From SFEL01 sp045603585 (lineage in GTDB: Bacteria; Bacillota; Clostridia; Christensenellales; CAG-138): a DNA stretch of 64,000 nt. Positions 33,781 to 43,300 of the stretch are shown here, piece after piece. The stretch covers positions 62,001 through 126,000 of the forward strand of contig JAZUMK010000027.1 of NCBI GenBank assembly GCA_045603585.1, in the 5' to 3' direction. Every line of letters starts with the position of its first letter. The first letter of the stretch is position 1. Below the pieces are notes generated by a model. That model was not told the DNA's origin, ran no database searches, and saw only the letters and a program-made list of their open reading frames with translations. The position numbers and the translations under genes were made by a program.

Positions 33781-33856
33781 TCCTCCTTAGCTCAGTCGGT
33801 AGAGCATGCGGCTGTTAACCGCAGTGTCGTTGGTTCGAGTCCAACAGGGGGAGCCA
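33781..33856 (+). tRNA. tRNA-Asn (GTT)
   Basis: 76 nt with encoded CCA. Acceptor TCCTCCT pairs with AGGGGGA (one G-T), D-arm GCTC/GAGC, anticodon stem TGCGG/CCGCA around CTGTTAA giving anticodon GTT, T-arm with GTTCGAGTC. Followed directly by a terminator. Confidence 0.97.
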
Positions 33857-33862
33857 GTAAAA

Positions 33863-33890
33863 AACCCGAAGTGCTTGCTTCGGGTTTTTT
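33863..33890 (+). terminator. Terminator of tRNA-Asn
   Basis: AACCCGAAG / CTTCGGGTT stem with TGCTTG loop, then T6. Confidence 0.92.
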
Positions 33891-33946
33891 CATTATTCAA
33901 ATAAGCACACCGGCAGGCACACCGATATTTTTGTATAAATCATTCG

Positions 33947-33987
33947 CAAAAAAACGATGGCCACTATTATTGTTAGCCATCGTTTTT
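33947..33987 (-). terminator. Terminator of the GNAT gene
   Basis: Stem GATGGC / GCCATC extended by A/T pairs (AAAACGATGGC / GCCATCGTTTT) with T-runs on both strands; placed 4 bp after the GNAT stop and facing tRNA-Asn. Confidence 0.82.
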
Positions 33988-33989
33988 AT

Positions 33990-34475
33990 CTATTTTGTCT
34001 GTTTATTTGCCAGGCGATGTATCCCCTCCGTATTTAAGCGGCACACGGTAAGATCATCCATTATGTCCGCCCCTATGCCGCGATAAAACTCCAGCGTAGG
34101 GTTCCAGTCAAGGCAGCACCACTCTATCCTTGCACAGCCCCTCTCAAGGGCGATACCGGCCATCTTCTCAAAGGCAGCCCTGCCATATCCTCTGCCCCTG
34201 TATTCCGGCTGGATAAAAACAGACTCAATGAACAGCCCTGCACAATGCCTGTATGAAGGAAAGCTATGGAAAAACAGGATAAATCCCACCTCCTTATCCC
34301 CTTCCATTATGAAAAGCACCTCGGCCTTCTGCTTTATAAAAAGCCATTCCTTCACATCCTGCTCCGTGGTAATAAGACAATCAGTCAGCTTTTCATATTC
34401 GGCAAGGTCCTGTATAAAGCGATACACCAAAGACACATCCTTGGGTTCGGCAAATCTGAAACTCGGAATAGCCAT
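33990..34475 (-). CDS. GNAT N-acetyltransferase of the diamine/thialysine type
   Basis: 161 aa. Closely follows the spermidine/spermine and thialysine acetyltransferase pattern: FRFAEPKDVSLVYRFIQDLAEYEKL at the N-terminus (in parts: QDLAEYEKL), GFILFFHSF, FIESVFIQPEYRGRGYGRA (acetyl-CoA loop PEYRGRGYG), RGCARIEWCCLDWN and FYRGIGA. The probable substrate is a polyamine or thialysine-like amine, inferred from family. AGGAGG precedes the ATG. Monocistronic. Confidence 0.88.
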   Translation of the reverse strand: MAIPSFRFAEPKDVSLVYRFIQDLAEYEKLTDCLITTEQDVKEWLFIKQKAEVLFIMEGDKEVGFILFFHSFPSYRHCAGLFIESVFIQPEYRGRGYGRAAFEKMAGIALERGCARIEWCCLDWNPTLEFYRGIGADIMDDLTVCRLNTEGIHRLANKQTK

Positions 34476-34485
34476 AATCCTCCTT

Positions 34486-34520
34486 AATACAAAGGCTCGG
34501 CATAAGCCGAGCCTTTTTTG
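34486..34520 (-). terminator. Hairpin between the EF-G paralogue and the GNAT gene
   Basis: 10-bp stem AAGGCTCGGC / GCCGAGCCTT with a TTAT loop, 24 bp after the EF-G stop. The minus-strand T-tract is short (TTTG), the plus-strand one is T6. Confidence 0.65.
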
Positions 34521-34543
34521 CGTATCCCCAAGAGGGACGGTAA

Positions 34544-36616
34544 TTATTCTTCTTCTTCCTCTTCCTTCTGAGCGCTTTCGATGATCTTCTTGGCCTCGAA
34601 AGCAGGAACGTCTTCGTAGCGTACGAACTCGCTCTTGAAAGAGCCACGGGCCTGAGTCATGGAACGCAGGTCGGTAGCATACTTGAACATCTCGGAGAGA
34701 GGAGCTTCAGCAACAACTTCGGTACCCTCTTCGCAGGGGTTCATACCCAGAACGCGGCCGCGACGGCTGGACAGATCGCCCATGATAGCGCCGGTGTACT
34801 CATTGGGAACGGTGATGTTGTACTGATAGATCGGCTCGATAAGGGCAGGCTGTGCCTTGGCGCAGGCTTCCTTATAGGCCAGACGGGCAGCGCTCTTGAA
34901 AGCAACTTCCTTGGAATCTACGGGATGATACTTACCGAAGAACAGGGTGGCCTTTACGCCGATCATGGGATAGCCGGCAAGAACGCCGCGCTTCATGGCC
35001 TCACGGGTACCCTTTTCTACAGCGGGGATGTATTCCTTGGGAACTACGCCGCCAACGATAGCGTTAACAAACTCGAACTCTTCGCCGTTATCCAGGGGCT
35101 CAAAGCGCATGTTAACAACGCCGAACTGACCGCAGCCGCCGGTCTGCTTCTTATGCTTACCTTCGGCCTCAGCGGTGGCGGGGATGGTCTCACGGTAAGG
35201 AATGCGGGGGTCAGAAATCTGAGCTTCTACGCCGGACTTGTTCTTCAGCTTTGCGCAGAGAACATCCAGATGTACTTCGCCAAGACCACAGATGAGCACG
35301 TCACCGGTCTCAACGTTCTTTTCCATTGCCATGGTGGGATCTTCTTCCAGCAGCTTGTTGAGGCCGGCGAAGACCTTATCTTCTTCACCCTGCTTCTTGG
35401 CGGATACTGCCAGGCTGATGCAGGGCTTGGGGAAGTCGATAGCTTCGAACTGTACGGGAGCGGAAGCATCGCACAGGGTGTCACCGGTGGCGGTGAACTG
35501 GAGCTTGGACAGAACGCCGATATCACCAGCGATCAGCTTTTCCATGCCGGTAACCTTCTTGCCGCGCATGAGGCCGGGAGCGGTTGCCTTTTCGGCCTTC
35601 TCCTCGCGGGGATTGTACAGGGAGGATTCGATGCTCAGCACGCCGCTGTAAACCTTGATGATGGAGTACTTACCGAACTGGTCAACAACAGTCTTGACGA
35701 CCTGACCTGCAAACTTGCCATCCTGCTTAACCTCAACGGCATCGCCGGTCTTGGGGTTAACAGCCTTGGGAGCCTTAACCATATCGGCAGAGGGCATGTA
35801 GTTGATGAGGTTGTTCATCAGGGTGTATACGCCGATGTTGGGCTGAGCAGCGCAGCAGCATACGGGAGTGATGTCGCCGGAAAGAACGCCGTTGTTAAGG
35901 CCGGCAATGATCTCTTCACGGGAGAGCTCGCCTTCCTCAAAGAACTTCTCCATGAGTTCTTCATCGGTCTCGGCAGCAGCCTCGGTGAGAGCTTCGTATA
36001 CGCTCTGAGCCTGGTCTGCCAGAGCGGCGGGGATATCCATTTCCTTCTCGCCCTTGCCGTCAAACTTCTTGGCTACCATGTGAACGGTGTCAACATAGCC
36101 TACCAGCTTGCCGCCTTCCATGATGGGCAGCTGAATGGGAACTACGCTGGGGCCGAACTTTGCGTTCAGCTCGTCCATTACCTTATTGAAGTTGGCGTTT
36201 TCACGGTCCATCTGATTTACAACGATCATGCGGGCCTTGCCGGACTTCTTGCACATATCCATGGCCTTCTCGGTACCAACAACGGGACCGGATACAGCGC
36301 CCACTACGATGAGGGCGGAGTCAGCCAGACGCATTGCCGCAGCTACTTCACCGTAGAAATCGAAGAAGCCGGGGGCGTCGATCAGGTTGACCTTAACATC
36401 ATTCCACTCGAAGGGAGCAAGAGCACAGTTGATGGAAATAGTGCGCTTTACTTCTTCAGGGTCAAAGTCAGTGGTGGTGGTTCCGTTTTCAACCTTGCCA
36501 AGGCGCTCCAGAAGGCCGGCGTTGAAAAGCATAGCTTCGGTAAGGGTGGTCTTACCTTCGCCGCCGTGGCCGAATACGCCGATGTTGCGGATGTTTGCTG
36601 CGGTGTAATTCTTCAT
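34544..36616 (-). CDS. EF-G-like translational GTPase (EF-G2-type paralogue)
   Basis: 690 aa with the five-domain EF-G layout. G1 is GHGGEGKTT (residues 16-24), G3 is DAPGFFDF (80-87), G4 is NQMD (134-137). In canonical EF-G these are AHIDAGKTT, DTPGHVDF and NKMD; the catalytic His of G3 is Phe here. Domain IV/V blocks are present (TGGCGQFGVV, SSRRGRVLGM). It ends in a run of six Glu. These changes place it in the EF-G paralogue group common in Firmicutes, whose role (perhaps stress or ribosome recycling) is not settled. Strong C-ending codon bias suggests abundance. Confidence 0.85.
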   Translation of the reverse strand: MKNYTAANIRNIGVFGHGGEGKTTLTEAMLFNAGLLERLGKVENGTTTTDFDPEEVKRTISINCALAPFEWNDVKVNLIDAPGFFDFYGEVAAAMRLADSALIVVGAVSGPVVGTEKAMDMCKKSGKARMIVVNQMDRENANFNKVMDELNAKFGPSVVPIQLPIMEGGKLVGYVDTVHMVAKKFDGKGEKEMDIPAALADQAQSVYEALTEAAAETDEELMEKFFEEGELSREEIIAGLNNGVLSGDITPVCCCAAQPNIGVYTLMNNLINYMPSADMVKAPKAVNPKTGDAVEVKQDGKFAGQVVKTVVDQFGKYSIIKVYSGVLSIESSLYNPREEKAEKATAPGLMRGKKVTGMEKLIAGDIGVLSKLQFTATGDTLCDASAPVQFEAIDFPKPCISLAVSAKKQGEEDKVFAGLNKLLEEDPTMAMEKNVETGDVLICGLGEVHLDVLCAKLKNKSGVEAQISDPRIPYRETIPATAEAEGKHKKQTGGCGQFGVVNMRFEPLDNGEEFEFVNAIVGGVVPKEYIPAVEKGTREAMKRGVLAGYPMIGVKATLFFGKYHPVDSKEVAFKSAARLAYKEACAKAQPALIEPIYQYNITVPNEYTGAIMGDLSSRRGRVLGMNPCEEGTEVVAEAPLSEMFKYATDLRSMTQARGSFKSEFVRYEDVPAFEAKKIIESAQKEEEEEE

Positions 36617-36686
36617 TTCAATCCCCCTAAGGTGTAATATGATTATTTATTTGCACAAATTTCGGGCGCATAAAGCACCATCTAAT

Positions 36687-36716
36687 AGTGTACCAGATGA
36701 ATTGAGCTTTTGTAAA
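36687..36716 (-). promoter_or_regulatory. Promoter of the EF-G paralogue
   Basis: TTTACA-18-TACACT with TGG before the -10; leader about 65 nt. Confidence 0.7.
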
Positions 36717-36761
36717 CTGTTTTTATCGTGTTTCTGGGTTTTTTCGGTATATAATGGCAGG

Positions 36762-38201
36762 CTATTTGATTATCTTTGAGGTGCCGCCCACAAGCTCGTC
36801 CCCCATCTCATTCATGTCTGCCATAGTTACGTTGATTTCTACGGTTTCTCCATCTCTGATCACAGTCAGATGCAGAACATCGCCAACAAAAAGAGTCTGC
36901 ACATACTCTACAAATGCCTCCTGAGTTGTAACCTCAATACCGTCATAATTTACGATAATGTCATCCACTTTCAGTCCGGCCTTATGGGCTGTGCCGTTTC
37001 TTGTGACGCTGTAAATAAGTATACCCTCGGGTATTCCATAATACTCTGCGGACTCTGCATCTACACCGATAACATTAACGCCCATGCCGGGGCGGATCAC
37101 CCTGCCGTTTTCAATCAGCTGGCAGACGATCTGCATGGCTTCATTCATGGGAATTGCAAAGGCAAGACCTTCGGCGCTGATGGAGTTGCCGTATTCATCA
37201 TAGCCCGCGTAGATATTTTTGGCCGTAGTAATGCCGATCACCTCGCCCTTCATATTGAGAAGAGGGCCGCCGCTGTTGCCGAAATTGATGGCTGCATCGG
37301 TCTGTATGAAGTTGTTTGTCCTTCCCTCAATGTTGATGCTGCGGGAGGTAGCGCTGATTATGCCGAAAGTGGTAGTGCCCGCAAGCTCTGTGCTTGAAGG
37401 ATTTCCTATGACTATTGCAAATTCTCCTACCCGCACCAGATCGGAATTTCCAAGGGCAAGAGGCGTAAGGCCTTCCTTTTCTACCTTGAGCACCGCCACG
37501 TCAAGGGTGGTATCAGCACCTACAACCTCTGCTTCCACCTCTTCCTGATCAGAGAAGGTTACAGTTATTTTGTCCCCGCCGCGAATTACATGGGCATTTG
37601 TTACGATATAGCCTTCGCCGGACACCACAAAGCCGCTGGCATATCCGTCCTGCACAGGTTTCCCCTCGTACATTACATAGGTATTTACTCCCACTACGCC
37701 GTCAAACACCTGTTCAACAATATCCGGTGCGGGATTTGCCGCATCCGTTATTATGGGCTGTTTGCCGTCAAATTCCGGCAGCTCGCGGGTGATATATTCC
37801 TTTGCTTCCTGTTCCTGATACTCGTCGCTCTGTTCCTGATGAGCAGGCTGATGCTCACCGTTGTTCCAGTCAAACCTGAAATCGCCGCCGAAGAAATCCT
37901 CCAGCGCATCCTCAATTTCCTGACCGATGCTGGGGGCTTTTTCTTCGATATTGCCAACTGCGCTCTTTATGCCGGATATTGCCAGCGCAGTAATTCCGCT
38001 GCCTATGGCAATGCCCAGAAGCAGGCAAAGCACGCCGGTAAGAACGTATCCTCCCGCGCCGTTACCCTTCGCCTTATCCCTATGGGGTGCCTCTTTGCCC
38101 GGAGTATAGCAGTCCTGCCGGGAATCGTTTTTTCCCCTGTCGGCAGTGTTGTCGTAATATTCTCCCTGATTTTGAGTATTGTTGGTGTTGAATTGTTCCA
38201 T
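36762..38201 (-). CDS. HtrA/DegP-type trypsin-like serine protease with PDZ domain
   Basis: 479 aa. A charged, Asn/Gln-rich cytosolic N-terminus, one membrane anchor (about 52-74), an acidic linker, the protease domain with His204 (TNAHV), Asp234 (TTLDVAV) and Ser310 (GNSGGPL), then a PDZ domain (about 370-460: GLKVDDIIVNYDG). It degrades misfolded exported proteins. GGAGG is 8 nt before the ATG, 19 bp after the kinase stop. Being last in a response regulator-kinase-HtrA unit, it is likely regulated with, or by, that system, as for CssRS-HtrA in Bacillus (inference). Confidence 0.93.
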   Translation of the reverse strand: MEQFNTNNTQNQGEYYDNTADRGKNDSRQDCYTPGKEAPHRDKAKGNGAGGYVLTGVLCLLLGIAIGSGITALAISGIKSAVGNIEEKAPSIGQEIEDALEDFFGGDFRFDWNNGEHQPAHQEQSDEYQEQEAKEYITRELPEFDGKQPIITDAANPAPDIVEQVFDGVVGVNTYVMYEGKPVQDGYASGFVVSGEGYIVTNAHVIRGGDKITVTFSDQEEVEAEVVGADTTLDVAVLKVEKEGLTPLALGNSDLVRVGEFAIVIGNPSSTELAGTTTFGIISATSRSINIEGRTNNFIQTDAAINFGNSGGPLLNMKGEVIGITTAKNIYAGYDEYGNSISAEGLAFAIPMNEAMQIVCQLIENGRVIRPGMGVNVIGVDAESAEYYGIPEGILIYSVTRNGTAHKAGLKVDDIIVNYDGIEVTTQEAFVEYVQTLFVGDVLHLTVIRDGETVEINVTMADMNEMGDELVGGTSKIIK

Positions 38202-38220
38202 TTGCTTTCCCTCCGGAAAA

Positions 38221-39699
38221 TTATGCTTTTCGCAGCTTTGCAGGAGTCTTGTGATTTTCGCCGGCCCGCTTGAGGGTAAATGTGAAGCAGGTACCCTTCC
38301 CGGGCTCGGATTCCACAGTTATCTCCTGATCGTGCTGATCTATTATTCGCTTGACTATCGCAAGGCCAAGGCCGGTTCCTGCGCTTTCGCCGGGAGTATG
38401 CGCCTTTTCCGCCTTATAAAACCGCTCAAAAAGATACGGTATGCTTTCTTTATCTATGCCTTTGCCGGAATCCCGCACAGATATCACGGCCTGCTTTTTA
38501 TCCGCCTTTGCGCTGAGCTTCAGGCTTCCCCCATCCGGCGTAAATTTTATGGCATTGTCTATGAGGTTTCTCAATACCTGCGCTATCTGGGAAGGATCCG
38601 CATCCACCATAAGCTTTCTGTCCCCTATATCCAGCTCCACATCCAGCTTTTTGGAATCTACGCGGACTTCGAAGGTGAGCAGCGTGCGGGTCATAAGCTC
38701 GTTTATATCGAAGGGTTCGGTCTTCAGCAGCACCTGTCCGGATTCGATTCTTGCAAGGTCCAGAAGATCGTTTACCATTGCCGTCATGCGGCGGTTTTCG
38801 TTTATAACTATATCCAGATACTTTCCCTGCTCTTCCACGGGAATAGTGCCGTCCTGCATGGCCTCAAGAAAGCCGCGCATGGATGTGAGCGGAGACCGCA
38901 GCTCATGGGAAACATTTGCAACAAAGCTGCGCCTTGCCTCTTCCAGCGTATTCAAGCTGTCAGCCATGGTATTGAAGCTCTTGCCAAGCTGGCTTACTTC
39001 ATCCTCGCCGCCGTCATTCTGCACCCTCAGGTCAAACTCACCCTTGGAATACCGTTTTACTATTTGATTCATGTCGGTAATAGGTTTTGTCATTTTGCCG
39101 GTTATATAGGAAACCGCCATCATGGCGAGCACCACGGCAGCGCAGGAATACAGCAGCATATCCATGCGCATCTGCCGTATGGACATCCTGATATCGCTGG
39201 TATCCGTATGCATTACAAGGGCGGCAACCTTCTCACCATCCTCGGTAAAAATCGGGCAGGTAAGGGACATTACCGGCATGTCGGCATAGTTTTTTGCAAG
39301 TTTATCTGTAATGGTGGTTCCTTCGTTTTTATGGAATATGTCGCTTACTATTTCAGAAACATCCATATCCGCACATGCCGCCCATTTATCCATGGATTCT
39401 TCATCCATAAACACGCATCTGCCCAGCTTGTCGTCTGCAAACTGGACTATCATCATGGCATCGTATCTACGGGCTATGGTAAGCAGCTCATTCTGAGCCA
39501 TGGTACGCTTATCCTCATCCATGTACCGCTCAGTTATTACCAATGCTATTTCTGCTGCTTCCCTGTTTAGCTCCTGCTGTTTTTCAGATATGTACTGATT
39601 ATAGAACACAGCACCAACCGTAAAGCCGAAGAGCAGCAACAGCCCCAGCGTTACGGCCAGATATGTGGTCAGCATTCTTGAAAACAGCGTTTTTTGCAT
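38221..39699 (-). CDS. Sensor histidine kinase, HtrA-linked
   Basis: 492 aa. TM1 (about 12-34), an outside sensor of about 145 residues, TM2 (about 181-200), HAMP (200-255), HisKA with His265 in SHELRSPLTS, then the ATPase domain with N box RNLIDNAIKF, DSGKGID, and GTGLGLAIVKRI. The sensor domain has a PAS/Cache-like pattern; the signal is unknown. Starts 16 bp after the response regulator stop. Confidence 0.93.
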   Translation of the reverse strand: MQKTLFSRMLTTYLAVTLGLLLLFGFTVGAVFYNQYISEKQQELNREAAEIALVITERYMDEDKRTMAQNELLTIARRYDAMMIVQFADDKLGRCVFMDEESMDKWAACADMDVSEIVSDIFHKNEGTTITDKLAKNYADMPVMSLTCPIFTEDGEKVAALVMHTDTSDIRMSIRQMRMDMLLYSCAAVVLAMMAVSYITGKMTKPITDMNQIVKRYSKGEFDLRVQNDGGEDEVSQLGKSFNTMADSLNTLEEARRSFVANVSHELRSPLTSMRGFLEAMQDGTIPVEEQGKYLDIVINENRRMTAMVNDLLDLARIESGQVLLKTEPFDINELMTRTLLTFEVRVDSKKLDVELDIGDRKLMVDADPSQIAQVLRNLIDNAIKFTPDGGSLKLSAKADKKQAVISVRDSGKGIDKESIPYLFERFYKAEKAHTPGESAGTGLGLAIVKRIIDQHDQEITVESEPGKGTCFTFTLKRAGENHKTPAKLRKA

Positions 39700-39715
39700 C
39701 AGTTATCCTTACTGT

Positions 39716-40396
39716 TTATTTTTCGGTTTCGAATTTGTATCCCACGCCCCAAACAGTCTTTATCTGCCATTCGCTGCGCTCGCCAAGCTTTTCCCTTATG
39801 CGCTTTACATGCACATCAACAGTACGGGAATCGCCAAAGAAATCAAATCCCCACACCTGCTCCAGCAGCTGTTCACGGGTAAACACCTTGCCGGGACGGG
39901 CGGCAAGGAAATAAAGAAGTTCTATCTCCTTGGGGGGCATTTCCACCTGCTTGCCATCCAGCGTTACGGAATAGTTATCCAGAGATATGGAAAGATTCGG
40001 GAAGGTAACGCACTTTTCCTCCTCTGCGGAGCCGCTCCTTCTCATTACCGCCTTTATGCGGGCAATAAGCTCCTTTGCTTCAAAGGGCTTTGCCATGTAA
40101 TCATCTGCGCCCAGGTCAAGGCCCTGTATGCGGTCGGTGGTGTCGCCCTTTGCGGTAAGCATTATTACCGGCACAGAGCTTTCCTCCCTGAGCTTTGCAA
40201 GCACCTCCCAGCCATCCATGCCGGGCAGCATAACATCCAGTACCACCAGAGAAGGCGCCGCCCTGCGGAAAGCTTCCATTGCGGTATCTCCCCGCTCACA
40301 GGTAACCACATCGTACCCTTCTTTTTTAAGGTACATTTCGATTATTGCCAGAATATTGCGGTCATCGTCGATCACCAGTATGGTGTTCTTATCCAT
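39716..40396 (-). CDS. OmpR-family response regulator, HtrA-linked
   Basis: 226 aa. Receiver domain with acidic pocket DDD (10-12), phospho-acceptor Asp54 in VVLDVMLPGMDG, Lys103 in AKPF; C-terminal winged helix with KEIELLYFLA, TREQLLEQVWG and SRTVDVHVKRIREKLG. The SD is weak. It follows the DUF523 gene by 31 bp and leads the kinase and HtrA genes. Confidence 0.95.
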   Translation of the reverse strand: MDKNTILVIDDDRNILAIIEMYLKKEGYDVVTCERGDTAMEAFRRAAPSLVVLDVMLPGMDGWEVLAKLREESSVPVIMLTAKGDTTDRIQGLDLGADDYMAKPFEAKELIARIKAVMRRSGSAEEEKCVTFPNLSISLDNYSVTLDGKQVEMPPKEIELLYFLAARPGKVFTREQLLEQVWGFDFFGDSRTVDVHVKRIREKLGERSEWQIKTVWGVGYKFETEK

Positions 40397-40427
40397 ATTT
40401 TTGTTCTCGCTTTCTTATTTGTGTGTT

Positions 40428-40859
40428 TCATTTTGCTTGGACGGTTATACCGTTTCTTTTAAGCAGGGCCGCAGTTACTCCGTCCCCCGGCTTTTTATTG
40501 CCGGAAAAGCTGCCGTCATAAATACACCCGCAGCCGCAGGAAGGACTGTATGCCTTAAGCAGGGCGTGAGATATTCCCCTCTCCATACAAATCCGAAGAG
40601 CCGCCTGCGCTCCGGCAACATACTCTACCGTAACGTCCTTGCCGCTTACGGTTATTACCTTTGCCTTGCCGTCCAGCACATCGTATCCATCCCCGCCCAC
40701 TATCTCGGCAGGCTCTCTGGGAACAGACAATCCGCCCATCACCTCGGGACATATGCATGCCGCGCCCTTTTCCATAAGCTCAATGGCCTGACTATCGGGC
40801 TTGGATGTACCGTCATAGCGGCATTCCCTGCCGCAAAGACACCATGAAACTGCTACCAT
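40428..40859 (-). CDS. DUF523 family protein
   Basis: 143 aa. The family N-terminus VSWCLCGRECRYDG, ICPEVMGGLSVPREPAEI, and the Cys-rich SPSCGCGCIYDG are present; the conserved Cys residues suggest a metal or cluster site, but no function is known. The start is ATG 40859, 8 nt after GGTGG; a GTG four codons earlier overlaps that SD. Between mutS2 (69 bp) and the response regulator (31 bp), possibly co-transcribed. Confidence 0.87.
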   Translation of the reverse strand: MVAVSWCLCGRECRYDGTSKPDSQAIELMEKGAACICPEVMGGLSVPREPAEIVGGDGYDVLDGKAKVITVSGKDVTVEYVAGAQAALRICMERGISHALLKAYSPSCGCGCIYDGSFSGNKKPGDGVTAALLKRNGITVQAK

Positions 40860-40928
40860 AAATGATACCACCCAAATATGAACCTGGTATGAATAAAATC
40901 AAGCAAATTGGGACTTTTTGCTATGCAA

Positions 40929-43286
40929 TTATTTAAGGGGCTTAAGTGTTGCCACGGTGACGCCCGCATCGCCCTCACCGTAATTGCCGAGGCGGAAGGA
41001 CTTTATGCGCTTATTTGTACGCAGATACTCCTGTATGCCCGCCCTCAAAGCGCCCGTGCCCTTGCCGTGGATTATATTTATCTCGCTGAGGCCCGAAAGG
41101 GCTGCATTGTCTATATATCTGTCCACCACAAGGATCGCATCGTCAACCAGCATGCCGCGGATATCCAGCTCCATGCCCACCTGGCGATCCTTTTCAAGCT
41201 TTATCCTGCCTGCGCCTTTTGGGGGCGTATCGTCCTTTGCCATGCGAAGGTCAGAAAGCTTTACGGTTACCTTCATAACGCCCGCCTGAACCTGAACGTC
41301 TCCCTTTGCATCCGGCGCAGAAAGAACGGTCGCCTTTTTATCCAAAGAAACAATGCGCACAGTATCGCCGGGCTTTACGGTTTTGGGGGGCTTTGTGCTG
41401 TCCTCTGTGGGAAGCACCATAGGCTCCGCAAGGTCGCCCTCCCTTTTTCTCAGGGAATCGCGGGACTGCTGGATCACCCTGTCCGCCGCCCGCTGATCCA
41501 CAGAGCGAATCTTTCGTATATCCGCCACAAGCTTATCCATTTCGCGGCGGGTTTCATCGACTATCCTGCGGGCGTCTTCCCTGGCCTTGGCCTGCAGCTT
41601 CGCCTTATCCTGAGCAAGCTTTTTGCGCTCTGCCTCAGTCTCCGCCCGCAGCCTGTCCAGCTCGCGGCGGGCTTCTTTTGCCATTGCCCGCTCTTCCTCC
41701 GCCAGCTGATAGCTGCTCTGCGCGCTGGAAATAACATCCTCGAAGCGGAGATCCTCTCCCTTGAGATATCCCCTTGCGCCTTCGATAATGCTTTCGGACA
41801 GACCCAGCCTTCTGGATATTTCAAAGGCATTTGATTTGCCGGGGATGCCGATAAACAGCCTGTATGTGGGACAAAGCCTGTCCACATCAAACTCCATGGA
41901 TGCGTTTTCGATTCCGTCGCGGGTAAGGGCAAACGCTTTTACCTCGCTGTAATGGGTAGTTGCAACTGTGACGGTGCCGCGGGAATGAAGCTCTTCCAAT
42001 ATACTCATGGCAAGGGCCGCTCCCTCGATGGGGTCTGTGCCCGCTCCCAGTTCATCCAGCAAAACAAGTGATGCATCATCCGCTCCATCCAGTATATCCA
42101 CAATATTTGTCATATGGGATGAGAATGTTGAAAGGCTCTGCTCGATGGACTGTTCGTCGCCTATATCCGCATATACGCGGTCAAATACGGATACCTCGCT
42201 GCCGATATCCGCAGGAATGAACATTCCACTCTGGGCCATCAGGGAAAACAGGCCCACGGTTTTCAGCGTTACTGTTTTGCCGCCGGTATTGGGGCCGGTG
42301 ATTATAAGGGTCCTGAAGTCCTTGCCCAGCCATATATCTATAGGCCGCACCGTTTCATTTGGAATAAGGGGATGCCTGCCCTGAACGATGCGTATATAGC
42401 CCTTATCGTTGAGCTTGGGCTCCACTGCCCGCATTTCCCAGGCAAGCTTGGCCTTGGCAAAAACCAGATCCAGCTCGCCCATAATCCTGATATTTTCCAA
42501 TATTTCGGAGGAATAAGGCGCAACAAGGGCAGTAAGCTCTGCGAGGATGCGCTCTATTTCCTCCTGCTCCTGACTCATCAGCTTTTTGTATTCGTTTCCC
42601 AGCTCCACAACTGCCGCAGGCTCAATGAACAAAGTTGCACCGCTGCCGGACTGATCGTGTATAAGCCCCGGAACATTCTGTCGGTATTCCTGCTTTACAG
42701 GTATTACGAATCTGCCGTTGCGTATTGTGATTAGAGGTTCCTGAAGGTATTTTGAATAGGCGGCGGAGCGGATCATGCTGCCAAGCCGTTCCCTTACCCT
42801 TTCGTTTGTCTGGCGCATTGCCCTACGTATCCTTGCAAGCTCCGGAGAGGCTCCGTCAAATATCTCTTCCTCGCCAAGTATGCAGCGGTCTATTTCCTCC
42901 TCAATGGAGCGATGGGCGCTCATATACTCCGCAAGATTTTTAAGAAGTACATGCCCGTCCTCCCGCTCTATGGATTCCTTTGCAAGGCGGGCCGCCCTGA
43001 GGCACTTTGCTATGCCCATAAGCTCAGCTGGAGAAACAAACAGCGCCGCATGAATGCGCTTTAAGCATTCCCGCATATCCGGAAAGGAATCCACCGGAGA
43101 GCGGCCGATGCGTATATACATGCTCTCGGCTTCAGAAGTAAGGGCAAGGGAATTCTTAACCACCGCAAAATCACCGGAAGGACGCAAAGCATCCGCCAGC
43201 TCTTCGCCGCCGCAGGTGACGGTTTTGGCTCGCAGCATTTCCGCTATTTTATCGTATTCAAGTGTTTTGAGTACCTTATCCTGCAT
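40929..43286 (-). CDS. mutS2: MutS2 family ATPase with Smr domain
   Basis: 785 aa. MutS-like clamp and ATPase: Walker A GPNTGGKT (331-338), Walker B LDELGAGTDP, followed by a long coiled coil (about 510-620) and a C-terminal Smr nuclease domain from about 710 (LDIRGMLVDDAI, IIHGKGTGAL). MutS2 suppresses recombination and, in Bacillus, splits collided ribosomes. The start is ATG 43286 after GGAGAG; the open frame further up overlaps the U32 gene and has no SD. 14 bp after the U32 stop. Confidence 0.96.
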   Translation of the reverse strand: MQDKVLKTLEYDKIAEMLRAKTVTCGGEELADALRPSGDFAVVKNSLALTSEAESMYIRIGRSPVDSFPDMRECLKRIHAALFVSPAELMGIAKCLRAARLAKESIEREDGHVLLKNLAEYMSAHRSIEEEIDRCILGEEEIFDGASPELARIRRAMRQTNERVRERLGSMIRSAAYSKYLQEPLITIRNGRFVIPVKQEYRQNVPGLIHDQSGSGATLFIEPAAVVELGNEYKKLMSQEQEEIERILAELTALVAPYSSEILENIRIMGELDLVFAKAKLAWEMRAVEPKLNDKGYIRIVQGRHPLIPNETVRPIDIWLGKDFRTLIITGPNTGGKTVTLKTVGLFSLMAQSGMFIPADIGSEVSVFDRVYADIGDEQSIEQSLSTFSSHMTNIVDILDGADDASLVLLDELGAGTDPIEGAALAMSILEELHSRGTVTVATTHYSEVKAFALTRDGIENASMEFDVDRLCPTYRLFIGIPGKSNAFEISRRLGLSESIIEGARGYLKGEDLRFEDVISSAQSSYQLAEEERAMAKEARRELDRLRAETEAERKKLAQDKAKLQAKAREDARRIVDETRREMDKLVADIRKIRSVDQRAADRVIQQSRDSLRKREGDLAEPMVLPTEDSTKPPKTVKPGDTVRIVSLDKKATVLSAPDAKGDVQVQAGVMKVTVKLSDLRMAKDDTPPKGAGRIKLEKDRQVGMELDIRGMLVDDAILVVDRYIDNAALSGLSEINIIHGKGTGALRAGIQEYLRTNKRIKSFRLGNYGEGDAGVTVATLKPLK

Positions 43287-43300
43287 AATTCTCTCCAAAA

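Noticed and set aside
34925..36637. Long plus-strand open frame opposite the EF-G paralogue (570 codons)
   Set aside because: Exact mirror of a strongly codon-biased gene; leucine/alanine-rich low-complexity product, no SD, and EF-G is unambiguous.
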